This document shows, in pieces, positions 45,818 through 55,401 of a DNA stretch of 64,000 nt (positions within the stretch are counted from its first letter, which is position 1; each line of letters starts with the position of its first letter). The notes under the pieces were generated by a model. The model did no database searches, had not been told where the DNA came from, and was given only the letters and a program-made list of their open reading frames with translations. A program made the translations under genes and the position numbers. The stretch comes from Vulcanimicrobiota bacterium (GTDB lineage Bacteria; Vulcanimicrobiota; Vulcanimicrobiia; Eremiobacterales; Eremiobacteraceae), in NCBI GenBank assembly GCA_013290125.1, contig JABCYQ010000009.1:1-64000 (forward strand), in the 5' to 3' direction.

Positions 45818-45834
45818 GTTAACCTAAAGTTAAG
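45818..45834 (-). promoter_or_regulatory. Two 11-bp-spaced TTAAC repeats, Pho-box-like, upstream of the porin
   Basis: Minus strand reads CTTAAC-TTTAG-GTTAAC, two near-identical hexamers with 11-bp spacing, about 110 bp before the porin ATG. Spacing and wording resemble the PhoB/PhoP-type direct repeats of cyanobacteria and Firmicutes. Regulation by phosphate is speculation from that likeness. Confidence 0.35.
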
Positions 45835-45891
45835 CGCGCCATAATGAGCGGCCGCCCCACCTTAATCTCGACACGAAACCACTAGTTCTCC

Positions 45892-45911
45892 AGTAATTCT
45901 ACCGCATTACT
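45892..45911. promoter_or_regulatory. Inverted repeat upstream of the porin
   Basis: AGTAAT and ATTACT, perfect 6-bp arms with 8 nt between, in an otherwise GC-rich region. Size and symmetry fit a dimeric regulator site. About 190 bp before the porin ATG. Confidence 0.35.
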
Positions 45912-46016
45912 AGACATTAGCCGAACCCTTGCTGCGCGGCAATCCGCGAAAGGTCCCAAGTTGCGACTCAATAGGCCTATCCCTTGGGTCGCGCGCACAG
46001 CGCGAGCCAGCGTCGC

Positions 46017-47222
46017 TCACCGCAACGCAATATCTCTCATCAACGACCCGTAGTTCTCGCCAGGCACGATCTTGCCGAGCACAGCAGGCCCGCGAGCGCC
46101 GGTCGCCGCCGGTACGTTGGCGCTGCGTCCCCGTAGACATTCCACAGCGAGCAGAGCGAACGCCATCGCTTCTTTCGCATCCGCCGGCAAGCCGAAATCG
46201 TCCGAGCGATCAAGTATCGGCGGCGTCGCAAATCGCAGGCCAAGAGCATCGCGGAGGTGCGCCAGAAGGGTGGGATTGCGCGCGCCGCCGCCGCTTGTCA
46301 CGATGCGGCTTACACCAGACGGGATTGCGCTCGCGATCGAGAGCGCCGCGCTGGCTGTCAGCGTCGCGATCGTCACTTCAACGCTGCAGCCCAAGGTCGC
46401 GGCTCGCGCGAGCACCGACGTGAAATATTCGGGACCAAACATCTCGCGCCCGGTCGTCTTCGGCGCGGCCCTCGAGAAATACGGATGCTCGCTCAGCCAG
46501 GCGAGCAACGCGGGATCGGGCGAAGCGGCCGACGCGATCAGTCCGTCGCGATCGTAACCCTGACGACCCTGCGTGTGATGATCCACCGCAAGGTCGATCA
46601 GCATGTTGCCCGGTCCGATGTCGAACGCCGTCACGGCATCGAGCGCGCAGCCGACGGGCAGCAGTGTCAGATTCGCGATGCCGCCGATATTCAGCGCGAC
46701 GCGCGTTTCGGTTTGGTCGCGCAGCATGACGAAGTCGAGATACGGAACGAGCGGCGCGCCCTGCCCGCCTGCCGCCATGTCGCTCACACGGAAGTCCGCG
46801 ACGCAGGTCACCCCGGTCCGCGCCGCGATGACCGCCGGCTCGCCGAGCTGCAAAGTGGACGCGGTGAATCCCGGCGCTCCGTCGTCGTCCGGCAGATGAT
46901 AGATCGTCTGACCGTGTGATCCGATCACGTCCACTCCGCGCAGCGGCGACCCGCCGACGACACTCGCCGCCGACGCGAACGCTTCCCCCAGAGCGAAGTT
47001 GAGCGCGCAGATATCTCGCGCGGCGGCGTATGGAGATTTCGGGGCTCCGCTGTGAGCGAGCGCCGCCAGCAATGATAATCGCACGTCCGGCGGATAGGGT
47101 ATCGTCGCGAATTCCTTGAGCTTGCGCGGCCGCGCGGCGGCCCCAGGCGCAGATTCGATCTCGACGATCGCGACATCGATGCCGTCCATCGACGTGCCCG
47201 AGATGAGCCCCATCGCGATCAT
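46017..47222 (-). CDS. anmK: Anhydro-N-acetylmuramic acid kinase
   Basis: Hydrolyses and phosphorylates 1,6-anhydro-MurNAc to MurNAc 6-phosphate during peptidoglycan recycling. ASKHA-fold kinase with MGLISGTSMDGIDVA at the N-terminus, GSHGQTIYHLPD, NIGGIANLTLLP and FDIGPGNMLID, and the C-terminal VTSGGGARNP. 401 residues from the ATG at 47222; an in-frame ATG at 47267 would overlap the upstream gene. Product is the substrate of MurQ. Confidence 0.95.
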   Translation of the reverse strand: MIAMGLISGTSMDGIDVAIVEIESAPGAAARPRKLKEFATIPYPPDVRLSLLAALAHSGAPKSPYAAARDICALNFALGEAFASAASVVGGSPLRGVDVIGSHGQTIYHLPDDDGAPGFTASTLQLGEPAVIAARTGVTCVADFRVSDMAAGGQGAPLVPYLDFVMLRDQTETRVALNIGGIANLTLLPVGCALDAVTAFDIGPGNMLIDLAVDHHTQGRQGYDRDGLIASAASPDPALLAWLSEHPYFSRAAPKTTGREMFGPEYFTSVLARAATLGCSVEVTIATLTASAALSIASAIPSGVSRIVTSGGGARNPTLLAHLRDALGLRFATPPILDRSDDFGLPADAKEAMAFALLAVECLRGRSANVPAATGARGPAVLGKIVPGENYGSLMRDIALR

Positions 47223-47235
47223 CGGCCGCACGAAC

Positions 47236-48348
47236 CTAACGCTTCCACGCGTCGACTTCGTCCGCAATCGCGTCGTGTATCTTGCCGCGCGCCCGAAGGA
47301 TCGAGGCGCCGTCGCGCGTGAGATGGACGCGATTGGTCAGGAAGGCGACAGTGAGGTCGCGCGTCGGATCGACCCAGAGCGAAGTGCCGGTGAAACCGGT
47401 GTGGCCGAACGAGAGCGCCGAAAGGCGTGCGCCGCTCGAATGCGCGTCGTCCGCCTTCAACGCCCAGCCGAGCCCGCGCCGTTCTCCGTTCCCGACCGCG
47501 TGCTCTCGGGTCGCCTCCAGCGCTGAAGCGCGCGAGATGACGCGCCCGCCCGCCGATTGTCCGGCCGTGCGATAGAGCTCTCCCAGCGCCGCCACATCGG
47601 CGGCCGTCGCGAACAATCCAGCGTGACCAGCGACGCCGCCCATCGCCCAACAATTCTCGTCGTGCACTTCGCCGCGCAGCAATCGCCCGCGCCACGGATC
47701 GTTCTCCGTGCAGGCGATACGCGGACGGAGCTCTTGCGTCGGACGATAGCGCACGTCCGCCAAGCCCATTGGAACGCAGACGAGCGTCGCGATCGCCTTC
47801 TCCAATGGCTCGTTCGCAAGCCGCGAAACCATTTCGCCGGCCAGCATGAAGCCGAGGTCGCTGTACTCGACGGCTTCACCCGGCGCGGCTTCGAGCGAGG
47901 TCGCGCACACTCTGGCGATGACCGGCTTCAAGCCGAGTTCTTCGCGGAAGCTCACGTGCGCTGGGAGTCCCGACGTGTGCGTCAGTAGATGTTTGACCGT
48001 CACGCGCGCTCGGCGCGGATCCTTGCCGGCGAATTCGGGGAGCACATGAACGATCGGGTCGTCGAGCGCGAGGGCGCGGTGGTCGTGCAGCGCGAGCAGC
48101 GCGGTCGTGGTATAAAGTTTGGTCAGCGATGCCAGGTCGAAGATCGCACGGCCGTCGATCCCTGCGTCGCCGGGAGCATAGTTTCCCACAGCGACGTGCT
48201 CGACCGTCTCGCCCGCCACGCGCACGTGGAGCGCAGCGGCCGAGTATGCCTCGCCCAGTTCGGCGTGCAGGATCGCACGCGCGCTTGGCAGCGAGACCTG
48301 CGCGCGCTCTGACGATGAGGCGTCCGAACCTGCGCGATCCGTCGTCAC
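47236..48348 (-). CDS. Serine hydrolase of the class C beta-lactamase fold, possible muropeptide amidase (AmiE-like)
   Basis: 370 residues, no signal peptide visible. SxxK motif is SLTK (in DLASLTKLYT), YxN-like is YSD (YSDLGFMLAGE), and the third triad element is FGHTGFTG. Such proteins hydrolyse amides or esters, and B. subtilis has one (AmiE/YbbE) next to NagZ acting on muramyl peptides. The same gene order (nagZ followed by this gene) makes that role plausible here. GTG overlaps the nagZ stop (GTGA). A longer start would run into nagZ. Confidence 0.8.
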   Translation of the reverse strand: MTTDRAGSDASSSERAQVSLPSARAILHAELGEAYSAAALHVRVAGETVEHVAVGNYAPGDAGIDGRAIFDLASLTKLYTTTALLALHDHRALALDDPIVHVLPEFAGKDPRRARVTVKHLLTHTSGLPAHVSFREELGLKPVIARVCATSLEAAPGEAVEYSDLGFMLAGEMVSRLANEPLEKAIATLVCVPMGLADVRYRPTQELRPRIACTENDPWRGRLLRGEVHDENCWAMGGVAGHAGLFATAADVAALGELYRTAGQSAGGRVISRASALEATREHAVGNGERRGLGWALKADDAHSSGARLSALSFGHTGFTGTSLWVDPTRDLTVAFLTNRVHLTRDGASILRARGKIHDAIADEVDAWKR

Positions 48349-49916
48349 GGCGCGACACTCGCGAGCATCACGGGCGAGGAACCGCGTGCTTTGGCTAAGC
48401 CTGTGATCACGGCGCATACGGCGGCGAGCCCAGCCGGATCGTCGCCGAACGCGGCAAGTACCGTCGCATCATGCGGTAGCATGTCCGCATCGTACGGCTC
48501 GCGCGCCATCACGACGACAAACGGCACGCCGCGTTTGACGAGGTCCGCCACGGCATGGAGCTGATTCGGGTGGGTCACGGCTCGATACGTCACGCACACG
48601 ATCGCCGCAGCGCTGGCGGCGCGCGACGCGATATCGCGCAGGATGTCTTCCGAAGGATCGGCGCCGGCCGACACTTCATCCACCTCAGCGAAATGTGCAC
48701 GCAGCGATGCGCCGAACGACGCGGCATTTGCCGCACCGTTCTCGACCAGCGTCGACGTCTTACCGCCGAAAGTCACCACCAGCAGCCGTTCGTGCGCGCC
48801 GATGGACAACGGCAGCATCCCGCCCGGATCACGCACGAGCGTTATGCCTCGCCGCGCGCAATCGACTGCGCGCGTTCGGCGCTCGCCTGAGCCGACATCT
48901 GCCAGCGTAATGCTCGCATGCGCACGCGGCTTCTCGCGGAGCCGCGCGACGCGCGCGAGACTGAGCGCAACCTCCACTTCATCAAGTGTACCGTCGAGGA
49001 CCGCGCTTTCCAATGCTCTGTGCGCGTCGATCGCGGCGTCGAGCGAACTTGAGAAGAGCACGAGATCGGCGCCGGCTGCGACGGCCCGCACCGCCGCGTC
49101 TCCGGGCGCATACGAACCAGAGACAGCGCGCATCTGCATGCAATCGGTGCAGATGACGCCGTCAAAACCAAGCTCCTCGCGCAGCAAGCCGCGCATGATC
49201 GATCGCGACATGGTCGCGGGCTTGCGCGCGGGTTCCAGCGCAGCAAACCAGATGTGCGCCGCCATCACCGCGTCCACTTCTGCCGCTATCGCGGCCGCGA
49301 AGGGCACGAGGTCGATCGCGCGCAGTCGTTCCAGCGAATGTTCGATGACCGGCAGATCGATATGCGAGTCCACGAGCGAATCGCCGTGGCCGGGAAAATG
49401 TTTGGCGGCGGCTTTCACGCCCGACGCGTGCAGCCCGCGAATCGCGGCGGCCACGTGTTCTCCGACGCGCGCGGGCCGATCGCCGAACGAACGAACGCCG
49501 ATCACCGGGTTGCGCGGACTCGTGTTCACGTCGGCCACCGGAGCGAAATCAAGCGTGATGCCGAGGGCCGACAATTCTTCGCCGATCGCGGCGTATATCG
49601 ATTCGGTCAGCGTAGGATCGTCAGCGGCGCCGAGCGACATGGCCGATGGCATCCAGGTGCCGACGCCGCCGATGCGCGACACATTACCGCCTTCTTCATC
49701 AATAGCGATCAGGAGCGGGGGCGAACCGCTCTGGACCGAGTCTTGCAATCCGTCGACGAGCGCTCGTGTCTGGCTTGCGGAGTGTATGTTGCGTTTGAAC
49801 AGGACGGCACCGGCCAAGCCCCCAATGAAGTGTGCCGGCGCCTGCTCGATCGTCGTTCCATCGAACCCGATCGCAAGCAACCCGCCGACGCGGGCCGCGA
49901 TCGCAGATCTTCCCAC
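48345..49916 (-). CDS. nagZ: Beta-N-acetylglucosaminidase NagZ (GH3)
   Basis: Removes GlcNAc from muropeptides. GH3 barrel with the catalytic histidine-aspartate loop KHFPGHGDSLVDSH at 172-185 and the nucleophile in ICTDCMQM. A C-terminal domain of about 180 residues follows, as in the longer Gram-positive NagZ rather than the short E. coli form. 523 residues. No signal peptide, so probably cytoplasmic. First gene of the nagZ-hydrolase-anmK operon; divergent from the M16 pair. Confidence 0.92.
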   Translation of the reverse strand: MGRSAIAARVGGLLAIGFDGTTIEQAPAHFIGGLAGAVLFKRNIHSASQTRALVDGLQDSVQSGSPPLLIAIDEEGGNVSRIGGVGTWMPSAMSLGAADDPTLTESIYAAIGEELSALGITLDFAPVADVNTSPRNPVIGVRSFGDRPARVGEHVAAAIRGLHASGVKAAAKHFPGHGDSLVDSHIDLPVIEHSLERLRAIDLVPFAAAIAAEVDAVMAAHIWFAALEPARKPATMSRSIMRGLLREELGFDGVICTDCMQMRAVSGSYAPGDAAVRAVAAGADLVLFSSSLDAAIDAHRALESAVLDGTLDEVEVALSLARVARLREKPRAHASITLADVGSGERRTRAVDCARRGITLVRDPGGMLPLSIGAHERLLVVTFGGKTSTLVENGAANAASFGASLRAHFAEVDEVSAGADPSEDILRDIASRAASAAAIVCVTYRAVTHPNQLHAVADLVKRGVPFVVVMAREPYDADMLPHDATVLAAFGDDPAGLAAVCAVITGLAKARGSSPVMLASVAP

Positions 49917-49996
49917 GCTGCGTGGCGTACAAGAGGCAGAGAGAGCGTACCTTCCCGCGCGCCGACCGCCGAACGCCGTTCTGATAAGGATTGGGC

Positions 49997-52657
49997 ATGC
50001 ATTTACGAGGCTTTCTTATAGTCGCTGTCATCGCCGCCATCGTGCAGTCCGCGCACACTGCGGCGCGCGCCGCTTCCGATGTCACGCGAGCCACGCTGCC
50101 CAACGGGCTACGGGTCATCTTGGTCCGTGATCCGCTCGCACCGGTCGTCACGGTGATGGATAATTACATCGTCGGCGCCGACGAGACGCCAATCGGATTT
50201 CCCGGCATGGCGCATGCGCAAGAACACATGGCGTTTCGCGGCTGCGACGGCATAACCGCCGATCAGACCGCTGCGATCTTCGCGCAGCTCGGCGGAAACG
50301 GCGACGCGGACACGCAGCAGACCGTCACGCAATATTTCGAGACCGTTCCAGCGCAGGATCTCGGCGTGGCACTGCACGTCGATGCCGCGTGCATGCGCGA
50401 CATCGTCGATTCCGAAGGCCAGTGGGTGCAGGAACGAGGCCCGATCGAACAAGAGGTCGCGCAGGATCTCTCCAATCCGCTCTATCACTTCTTCACGCGG
50501 CTAGGCGCCGACATGTTCGCCGGCACGCCGTACGCGCACGACGCGCTGGGGACGCGTCCGTCATTCAACGCGACGAACGGCGCGCTGCTCAAGAAATTCT
50601 TCGACAGCTGGTATGGTCCGAACAACGCCGTGCTCGTCATCGCGGGCGACGTCGAACCCAACGCCACGTTGGCGATGGTGCGCTCCATGTACGGCGACAT
50701 CAGCCCCCGCGCGCTGCCGGCGCGCCCGGCGATCGATCTGTCGACGGTGAAGTCCGATACGTTTTCACTCGACAGCGATCTGCCGGTGAAGTTCGCGACG
50801 ATCAGCTATCGATTTCCAGGGACGTCGAACCCTGACTTTCCGGCGGCTCGAATACTAACCGATGTTCTTGGTAGCCAGCGCGCCGATCTCTACGCGCTCG
50901 GACCGCAAGGCAAAGCGTTGAACGCCGGATTTCAGTTGGTCGTCTCGTATCCGCGCGCGTCGGTCGGACTAGCCTACGCGGCGCTCGCGCCGACCGCAGA
51001 TGGCGACGCGGCCAATGCGCTTCTGCGCCAGATCATATCGAGCTACGTGAAGTACGGCGTGCCGAGCGACCTCGTCGAAGCGGCGAAGCGCCAAGAGATC
51101 GCAAGCGCCGAATTCAATCGCACGTCGATCAGCGGGCTTGCCGCGGCGTGGTCGCAGGCGGTAGCGGTCGAAGGGCGCTCGTCTCCCGACGACGACGTGG
51201 ATGCGATTCGCAACGTCACAATCGCGGATGTCGATCGTGTCGCGCGGACATATATGCAGGGCGCCACCGTGACCGCGACGCTCAATCCCAAACCATCTGG
51301 CGCTCCGACCGCGCAATCGGGATTCGGCGGCACCGAGACAAATGCGGTCTCGCCCACAAAAACGGTCGTGCTTCCGGCGTGGGCGCAGGCGGCACTCGCG
51401 TCGCTCTCGCTGCCGCTCCCGAGCGCGGCGCCCTACGACACGACGTTGCCCAACGGTCTTCGTCTGATCGTGCGACAAGAGACCGTAAGCCCGACGGTCA
51501 GCGTGACCGGTGAAGTCCGTCAAGAACCCGCGCTGCAAGTGCCGGCGGGCGAGGAAGGTTTGGATTCGCTTCTCGGTCAGCTCTTCCCATACGGCTCGAC
51601 CACGTACGATCGATTGGCATTTCAGAAACAGCTCGACGATATCGCGGCGAGCGAATCCGCCGGGGCGTCGTTCTCACTGTCCGTGCTCGCGCAGCATTTC
51701 GATCGCGGCATGCAGTTGCTTGCCGACAACGAACTGCATCCCGCGTTGCCCGCAGCCGCGTTTCCGATCGAGCAGACAAATCTCGCTCAAGCGCTGACCG
51801 GCCAGCTCGCGAGCCCCTCCTATAAACAGTCGCGCGCGATAGACCTCGCCCTGCTCCCGTCCGGTGATCCGGCGCTTCGTGAAGCGACTCCGGCATCGGT
51901 CGCAGGCCTGACACTCGCGGACGCGCAGTCGTACTACGGCGCGGCGTTCCGGCCGGACATGACCACGATCGTCGTCATCGGCGACGTCACGCCGGAGCAG
52001 GTGCGCGCTTCTGTTTCGAAATGGTTCGGCGCTTGGACGGCCCAAGGCGCGCGACCGGTCACGGACTTGCCGCCGGTCGGAGCCAACGCACCATCGAGCG
52101 CCGTCGTTCCCGACACATCGAGGGTTCAAGACTCGGCGACGATGATCGAGAACATCGGCGTCGTCCGTTCTGATCCGGACTACTACGCGCTGCAAGTCGG
52201 CAACCACGTCTTGGGCGGCGGTTTCTACGCGACCAGACTGTATCGCGATCTGCGCGAGAAGGCCGGACTCGTCTATTTCGTCGGCAACCAGCTGCGCGTC
52301 GGGAGGACGCGCTCGACATTCAGCATCGATTTCGCCTGCGATCCGCAAAACGTCTCCAAGGCGCGCGGATTGATCGTGCGCGACGTCACCGCGATGCAAA
52401 CGAAGCCGGTGACGCCGGGTGAGCTTCAGCAAGCGAAAGCGCTGCTGCTGCGCCAGATCCCGCTTGCGGAATCGAGCGAGGACGACGTCGCATCGGGACT
52501 GCTCGCGCGCGCGACGAGCGGGTTGCCGCTTGACGAACCGGATCGGGCCGCACGGCGATATCTGAACATCGACGCAGCGCAAGTCCAAGCCGCGTTTCAC
52601 AAATGGATCCGCATCGGCGGCTTCGTCGATGTCGTGCTAGGGCCGAACCCGCTCTAG
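49997..52657 (+). CDS. M16 family zinc metallopeptidase, tandem copy 1
   Basis: Exported insulinase-type peptidase, 886 residues. Signal peptide to about 28. Zinc motif HAQEH (H73, E76, H77) with the further Glu in ERGPIEQEVAQD. Two M16 core plus M16C halves, with the second, inactive half around 460-886 (YDTTLPNGLRLIV). Start at the ATG at 49997, 7 nt after AAGGA. A second, similar gene follows with 62 nt between. Confidence 0.93.
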   Translation: MHLRGFLIVAVIAAIVQSAHTAARAASDVTRATLPNGLRVILVRDPLAPVVTVMDNYIVGADETPIGFPGMAHAQEHMAFRGCDGITADQTAAIFAQLGGNGDADTQQTVTQYFETVPAQDLGVALHVDAACMRDIVDSEGQWVQERGPIEQEVAQDLSNPLYHFFTRLGADMFAGTPYAHDALGTRPSFNATNGALLKKFFDSWYGPNNAVLVIAGDVEPNATLAMVRSMYGDISPRALPARPAIDLSTVKSDTFSLDSDLPVKFATISYRFPGTSNPDFPAARILTDVLGSQRADLYALGPQGKALNAGFQLVVSYPRASVGLAYAALAPTADGDAANALLRQIISSYVKYGVPSDLVEAAKRQEIASAEFNRTSISGLAAAWSQAVAVEGRSSPDDDVDAIRNVTIADVDRVARTYMQGATVTATLNPKPSGAPTAQSGFGGTETNAVSPTKTVVLPAWAQAALASLSLPLPSAAPYDTTLPNGLRLIVRQETVSPTVSVTGEVRQEPALQVPAGEEGLDSLLGQLFPYGSTTYDRLAFQKQLDDIAASESAGASFSLSVLAQHFDRGMQLLADNELHPALPAAAFPIEQTNLAQALTGQLASPSYKQSRAIDLALLPSGDPALREATPASVAGLTLADAQSYYGAAFRPDMTTIVVIGDVTPEQVRASVSKWFGAWTAQGARPVTDLPPVGANAPSSAVVPDTSRVQDSATMIENIGVVRSDPDYYALQVGNHVLGGGFYATRLYRDLREKAGLVYFVGNQLRVGRTRSTFSIDFACDPQNVSKARGLIVRDVTAMQTKPVTPGELQQAKALLLRQIPLAESSEDDVASGLLARATSGLPLDEPDRAARRYLNIDAAQVQAAFHKWIRIGGFVDVVLGPNPL

Positions 52658-52719
52658 GTGTGACCCGCGGGCTCATTCGCGTCCGAGGCGATTCGCACTC
52701 GGACACGAATGGTACCGAT

Positions 52720-55380
52720 ATGGATATTCGGCCGATTCACCTCGCCGCATTTGCGCTTTTCGTAGCCGTCTCGATCGCCGCGGCGCCCGCGTTTGCGGAT
52801 GCGCCCTCAGTCGCGCGCGCCACGTTGGCTAACGGCTTGCGCGTCATCGCCGTGCGCGATACGCTCGCCCCCGTCGTCACGACCGAGATGAATTATCTCG
52901 TCGGCTCCGAGGATGATCCGCCGGACGTGCCGGGTATGGCGCACGCGCAAGAGCACATGCTGTTCCGCGGCTCGACCGGAGTCAGCGGCGCGCAGCTCGC
53001 GAGCATCGCTGCGGGGTTAGGCGGCGACCTCAACGGCGACACGCAGCCGACGGTGACGCAATACGTCTTCACCGTGCCTGCCAATGCGCTCGAAGTGGTG
53101 CTGCGCGTCGAAGCCGACCGCATGCGCGGCGCGCTGCTCTCGCAGGATGACTGGGTCAAGGAACGGGGCGCTATCGAGCAAGAGGTCTCGTCCGATCTTT
53201 CCAATCCGATCTATCAAGCGCGCGCTGATCTGCTCGCGGACATGTTCGTCGGCACGCCGTACGCCGCGCCGGGCGTGGGCACGCGCGATGCCTTCGATTC
53301 GTTAAGCGCGACCACGATCAAATCGTTTTACGACCTGTGGTACCGTCCCAACAACGCGGTCCTCGTGGTGGTAGGCGATGTTGATCCGTCAGCCGTCATC
53401 GCCGATGCGACGCGCCTGTTCGGAGCGATCCCGTCCGCGCCGTTGCCGGCCCATCCGTCGTTTGCGTTGCCGTCGCCGAAATTGGCAGACGTGACGTTCG
53501 ATACTGCGCTTCCGCTGGGATTTGCGCTTGTCGCATACCGCTTCCCGGGCTCGGACAGCCATGACTTCGCCGCCGCGGAAATATTGGCGAACGTCATGGC
53601 CGATGAGCGTTCTCCGTTCTTCAGCGGTTTGCCGCACGACAAGGTCTACAACGCTACGTTCGTCTTGGACGACATGCCGAAAGCGAGTTTGGGACTTGCG
53701 ATGGCATCCGCGCTCAAGCCGCAGTTCGTTCCCGACGTCAAGCGTTGGGTATCGATGAACGTCGCCGATTCGATCAGCGCCGGATTCTCCGCCGACCTCG
53801 TGCTCGATGCCAAACGAAAGGCGGTCGCGCAGGCGCTCTTCCAGCGTTCGTCGATCGAGGGATTGGCGCAGGCGTGGAGTGAGGCGGTGGCGGTCGAGGG
53901 ACGTTCGTCGCCCGATGACGATATCGCCGAGATCAACGCGGTCTCCACAGACGACGTGAATCGCGTCGCGGGCAAGTACCTGAATGCAAGCACGGAACTC
54001 ACTGCCGAACTCACGCCGCGCGATTCCGGCACGGTGGTACCTGGCGACGCATTCGGAGCATCCGAGTCGTTTTCTCCACAGGCCGCCGAGTCGGTCGCGC
54101 TTCCGGACTGGGCGGCTTCCGTCGTCCAATCGACAGATGTCCCCCCGTCGACGCTGCATCCGCTCGATACGTCGCTGCCGAACGGCCTTCGCATTATCAT
54201 CCAATCCGAGCGCGGAAGCGGCGCCGTCACGGTCGTCGGCCATGTTCGAAATGACCCGGACATCGAGGCGCCGCCTGGCAAGGAAGGCGTCTCGCTCATG
54301 CTCGATCAGCTTTTCTCCGCCGGCTCGGCGTCCGAATCGCCCTTTGACTTCTTCACGGACGTCAGCCGGATCGGCGCTGAAGAACACGCGGGTTTTGCGT
54401 TCTCTCTGCGCGTGCCTGCGGCAGGCTTCGACCGCGGCATGCAGCTGCTCGCCGACAACGAGATGCGTCCTCTCTTTCCACCGCAGAACTTCGAATTGCT
54501 TCGCAATGCAGTCGCCGACCGTGTTCAAGGCACGTCCGTGACACCTGAATACCGCTCTGCGGCAAGTCTCTATGCGGCGCTGTATCCAAAAAACGACCCG
54601 GTTCAACGCGTCGCCACCGTCGCGTCCGTCGAAGGCCTGAGCCTGCAGGACGTACGCGACTATTTCAAAGCCACGATCCGGCCCGACCTGACGACGATCG
54701 TCGTAGTAGGAGACGTGGACACCGACCACGCGCTTGCGATCGTGCGGCGTTATTTCTCAGATTGGCATTCATCTGGTGCGCCGCCCGCGACGACGCTGCC
54801 GCCCGCACCGCGCAACGCCGGCGCGGAGGTGGCTATTCCATCGCTTGGCGCCGTGCAAGATAGCGTGACGTTCGCCGAGACGATGGGCGTTCGAGCGGGC
54901 ACGATCGACTTCGACGCGCTATCGTTAGGCGATCAGATGCTTTCGTCCGAGTTCTACGCCAGTCGCCTCTATCGCGATCTTCGCGAACAATCCGGTCTCG
55001 TGTATTACGTGACGACGAGATTCAACGCCGACGGCGGCCGTTACGCGTACGAAGTCCAGTGGGGCTGCGATCCGCGGAACGTGGCGCAGGTGGCGGGCAT
55101 CGTGCAGCGCGATCTCCAGTCCATGCGCACGACTCCGCCTACCGTTGACGAGCTCTTGCGAGCCAAATCGCTTGCGGTGCGCGCGTTACCGCTGCAGGAG
55201 TCGAGCCAGAGCGGCGTCGCCGAAACTCTTCTCGACCGCGCTTCGGCGGGTCTGCCGCTCGATGACGCTTCAGCGCAAGCGCGCTTCCTGCAGATCACGG
55301 GCCCGCAGATCACGGCTGCGTTCGCGAAGTATATCCGTCCGGGCGACTTCGTACAGATCGTCCAGGGCCCCACGCCGTAA
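52720..55380 (+). CDS. M16 family zinc metallopeptidase, tandem copy 2
   Basis: 886 residues, the same length as its neighbour. Signal peptide to about 26 (PAFADAPS). Zinc motif HAQEH (H75, E78, H79) with ERGAIEQEV. Same two-half layout, with LDTSLPNGLRIII opening the second half. Clear paralog of the preceding gene. The start is the ATG at 52720; the open frame extends upstream without family sequence. Its stop is followed by the long repeat copy g. Confidence 0.93.
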   Translation: MDIRPIHLAAFALFVAVSIAAAPAFADAPSVARATLANGLRVIAVRDTLAPVVTTEMNYLVGSEDDPPDVPGMAHAQEHMLFRGSTGVSGAQLASIAAGLGGDLNGDTQPTVTQYVFTVPANALEVVLRVEADRMRGALLSQDDWVKERGAIEQEVSSDLSNPIYQARADLLADMFVGTPYAAPGVGTRDAFDSLSATTIKSFYDLWYRPNNAVLVVVGDVDPSAVIADATRLFGAIPSAPLPAHPSFALPSPKLADVTFDTALPLGFALVAYRFPGSDSHDFAAAEILANVMADERSPFFSGLPHDKVYNATFVLDDMPKASLGLAMASALKPQFVPDVKRWVSMNVADSISAGFSADLVLDAKRKAVAQALFQRSSIEGLAQAWSEAVAVEGRSSPDDDIAEINAVSTDDVNRVAGKYLNASTELTAELTPRDSGTVVPGDAFGASESFSPQAAESVALPDWAASVVQSTDVPPSTLHPLDTSLPNGLRIIIQSERGSGAVTVVGHVRNDPDIEAPPGKEGVSLMLDQLFSAGSASESPFDFFTDVSRIGAEEHAGFAFSLRVPAAGFDRGMQLLADNEMRPLFPPQNFELLRNAVADRVQGTSVTPEYRSAASLYAALYPKNDPVQRVATVASVEGLSLQDVRDYFKATIRPDLTTIVVVGDVDTDHALAIVRRYFSDWHSSGAPPATTLPPAPRNAGAEVAIPSLGAVQDSVTFAETMGVRAGTIDFDALSLGDQMLSSEFYASRLYRDLREQSGLVYYVTTRFNADGGRYAYEVQWGCDPRNVAQVAGIVQRDLQSMRTTPPTVDELLRAKSLAVRALPLQESSQSGVAETLLDRASAGLPLDDASAQARFLQITGPQITAAFAKYIRPGDFVQIVQGPTP

Positions 55381-55401
55381 ATCGATATCACGATATTCGA
55401 C

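Larger units (their letters stand above)
45709..46016. other. 308-bp region upstream of the porin, AT-richer, with candidate operators
   Basis: No gene seen. It contains two TTAAC-type direct repeats (annotated separately) and an inverted repeat AGTAAT-tctaccgc-ATTACT at 45892-45911. The left part presumably holds the porin promoter; the far end, near 46000, follows the anmK stop and contains a CGCGC-ACAG-CGCG stem that may help termination. Confidence 0.5.
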
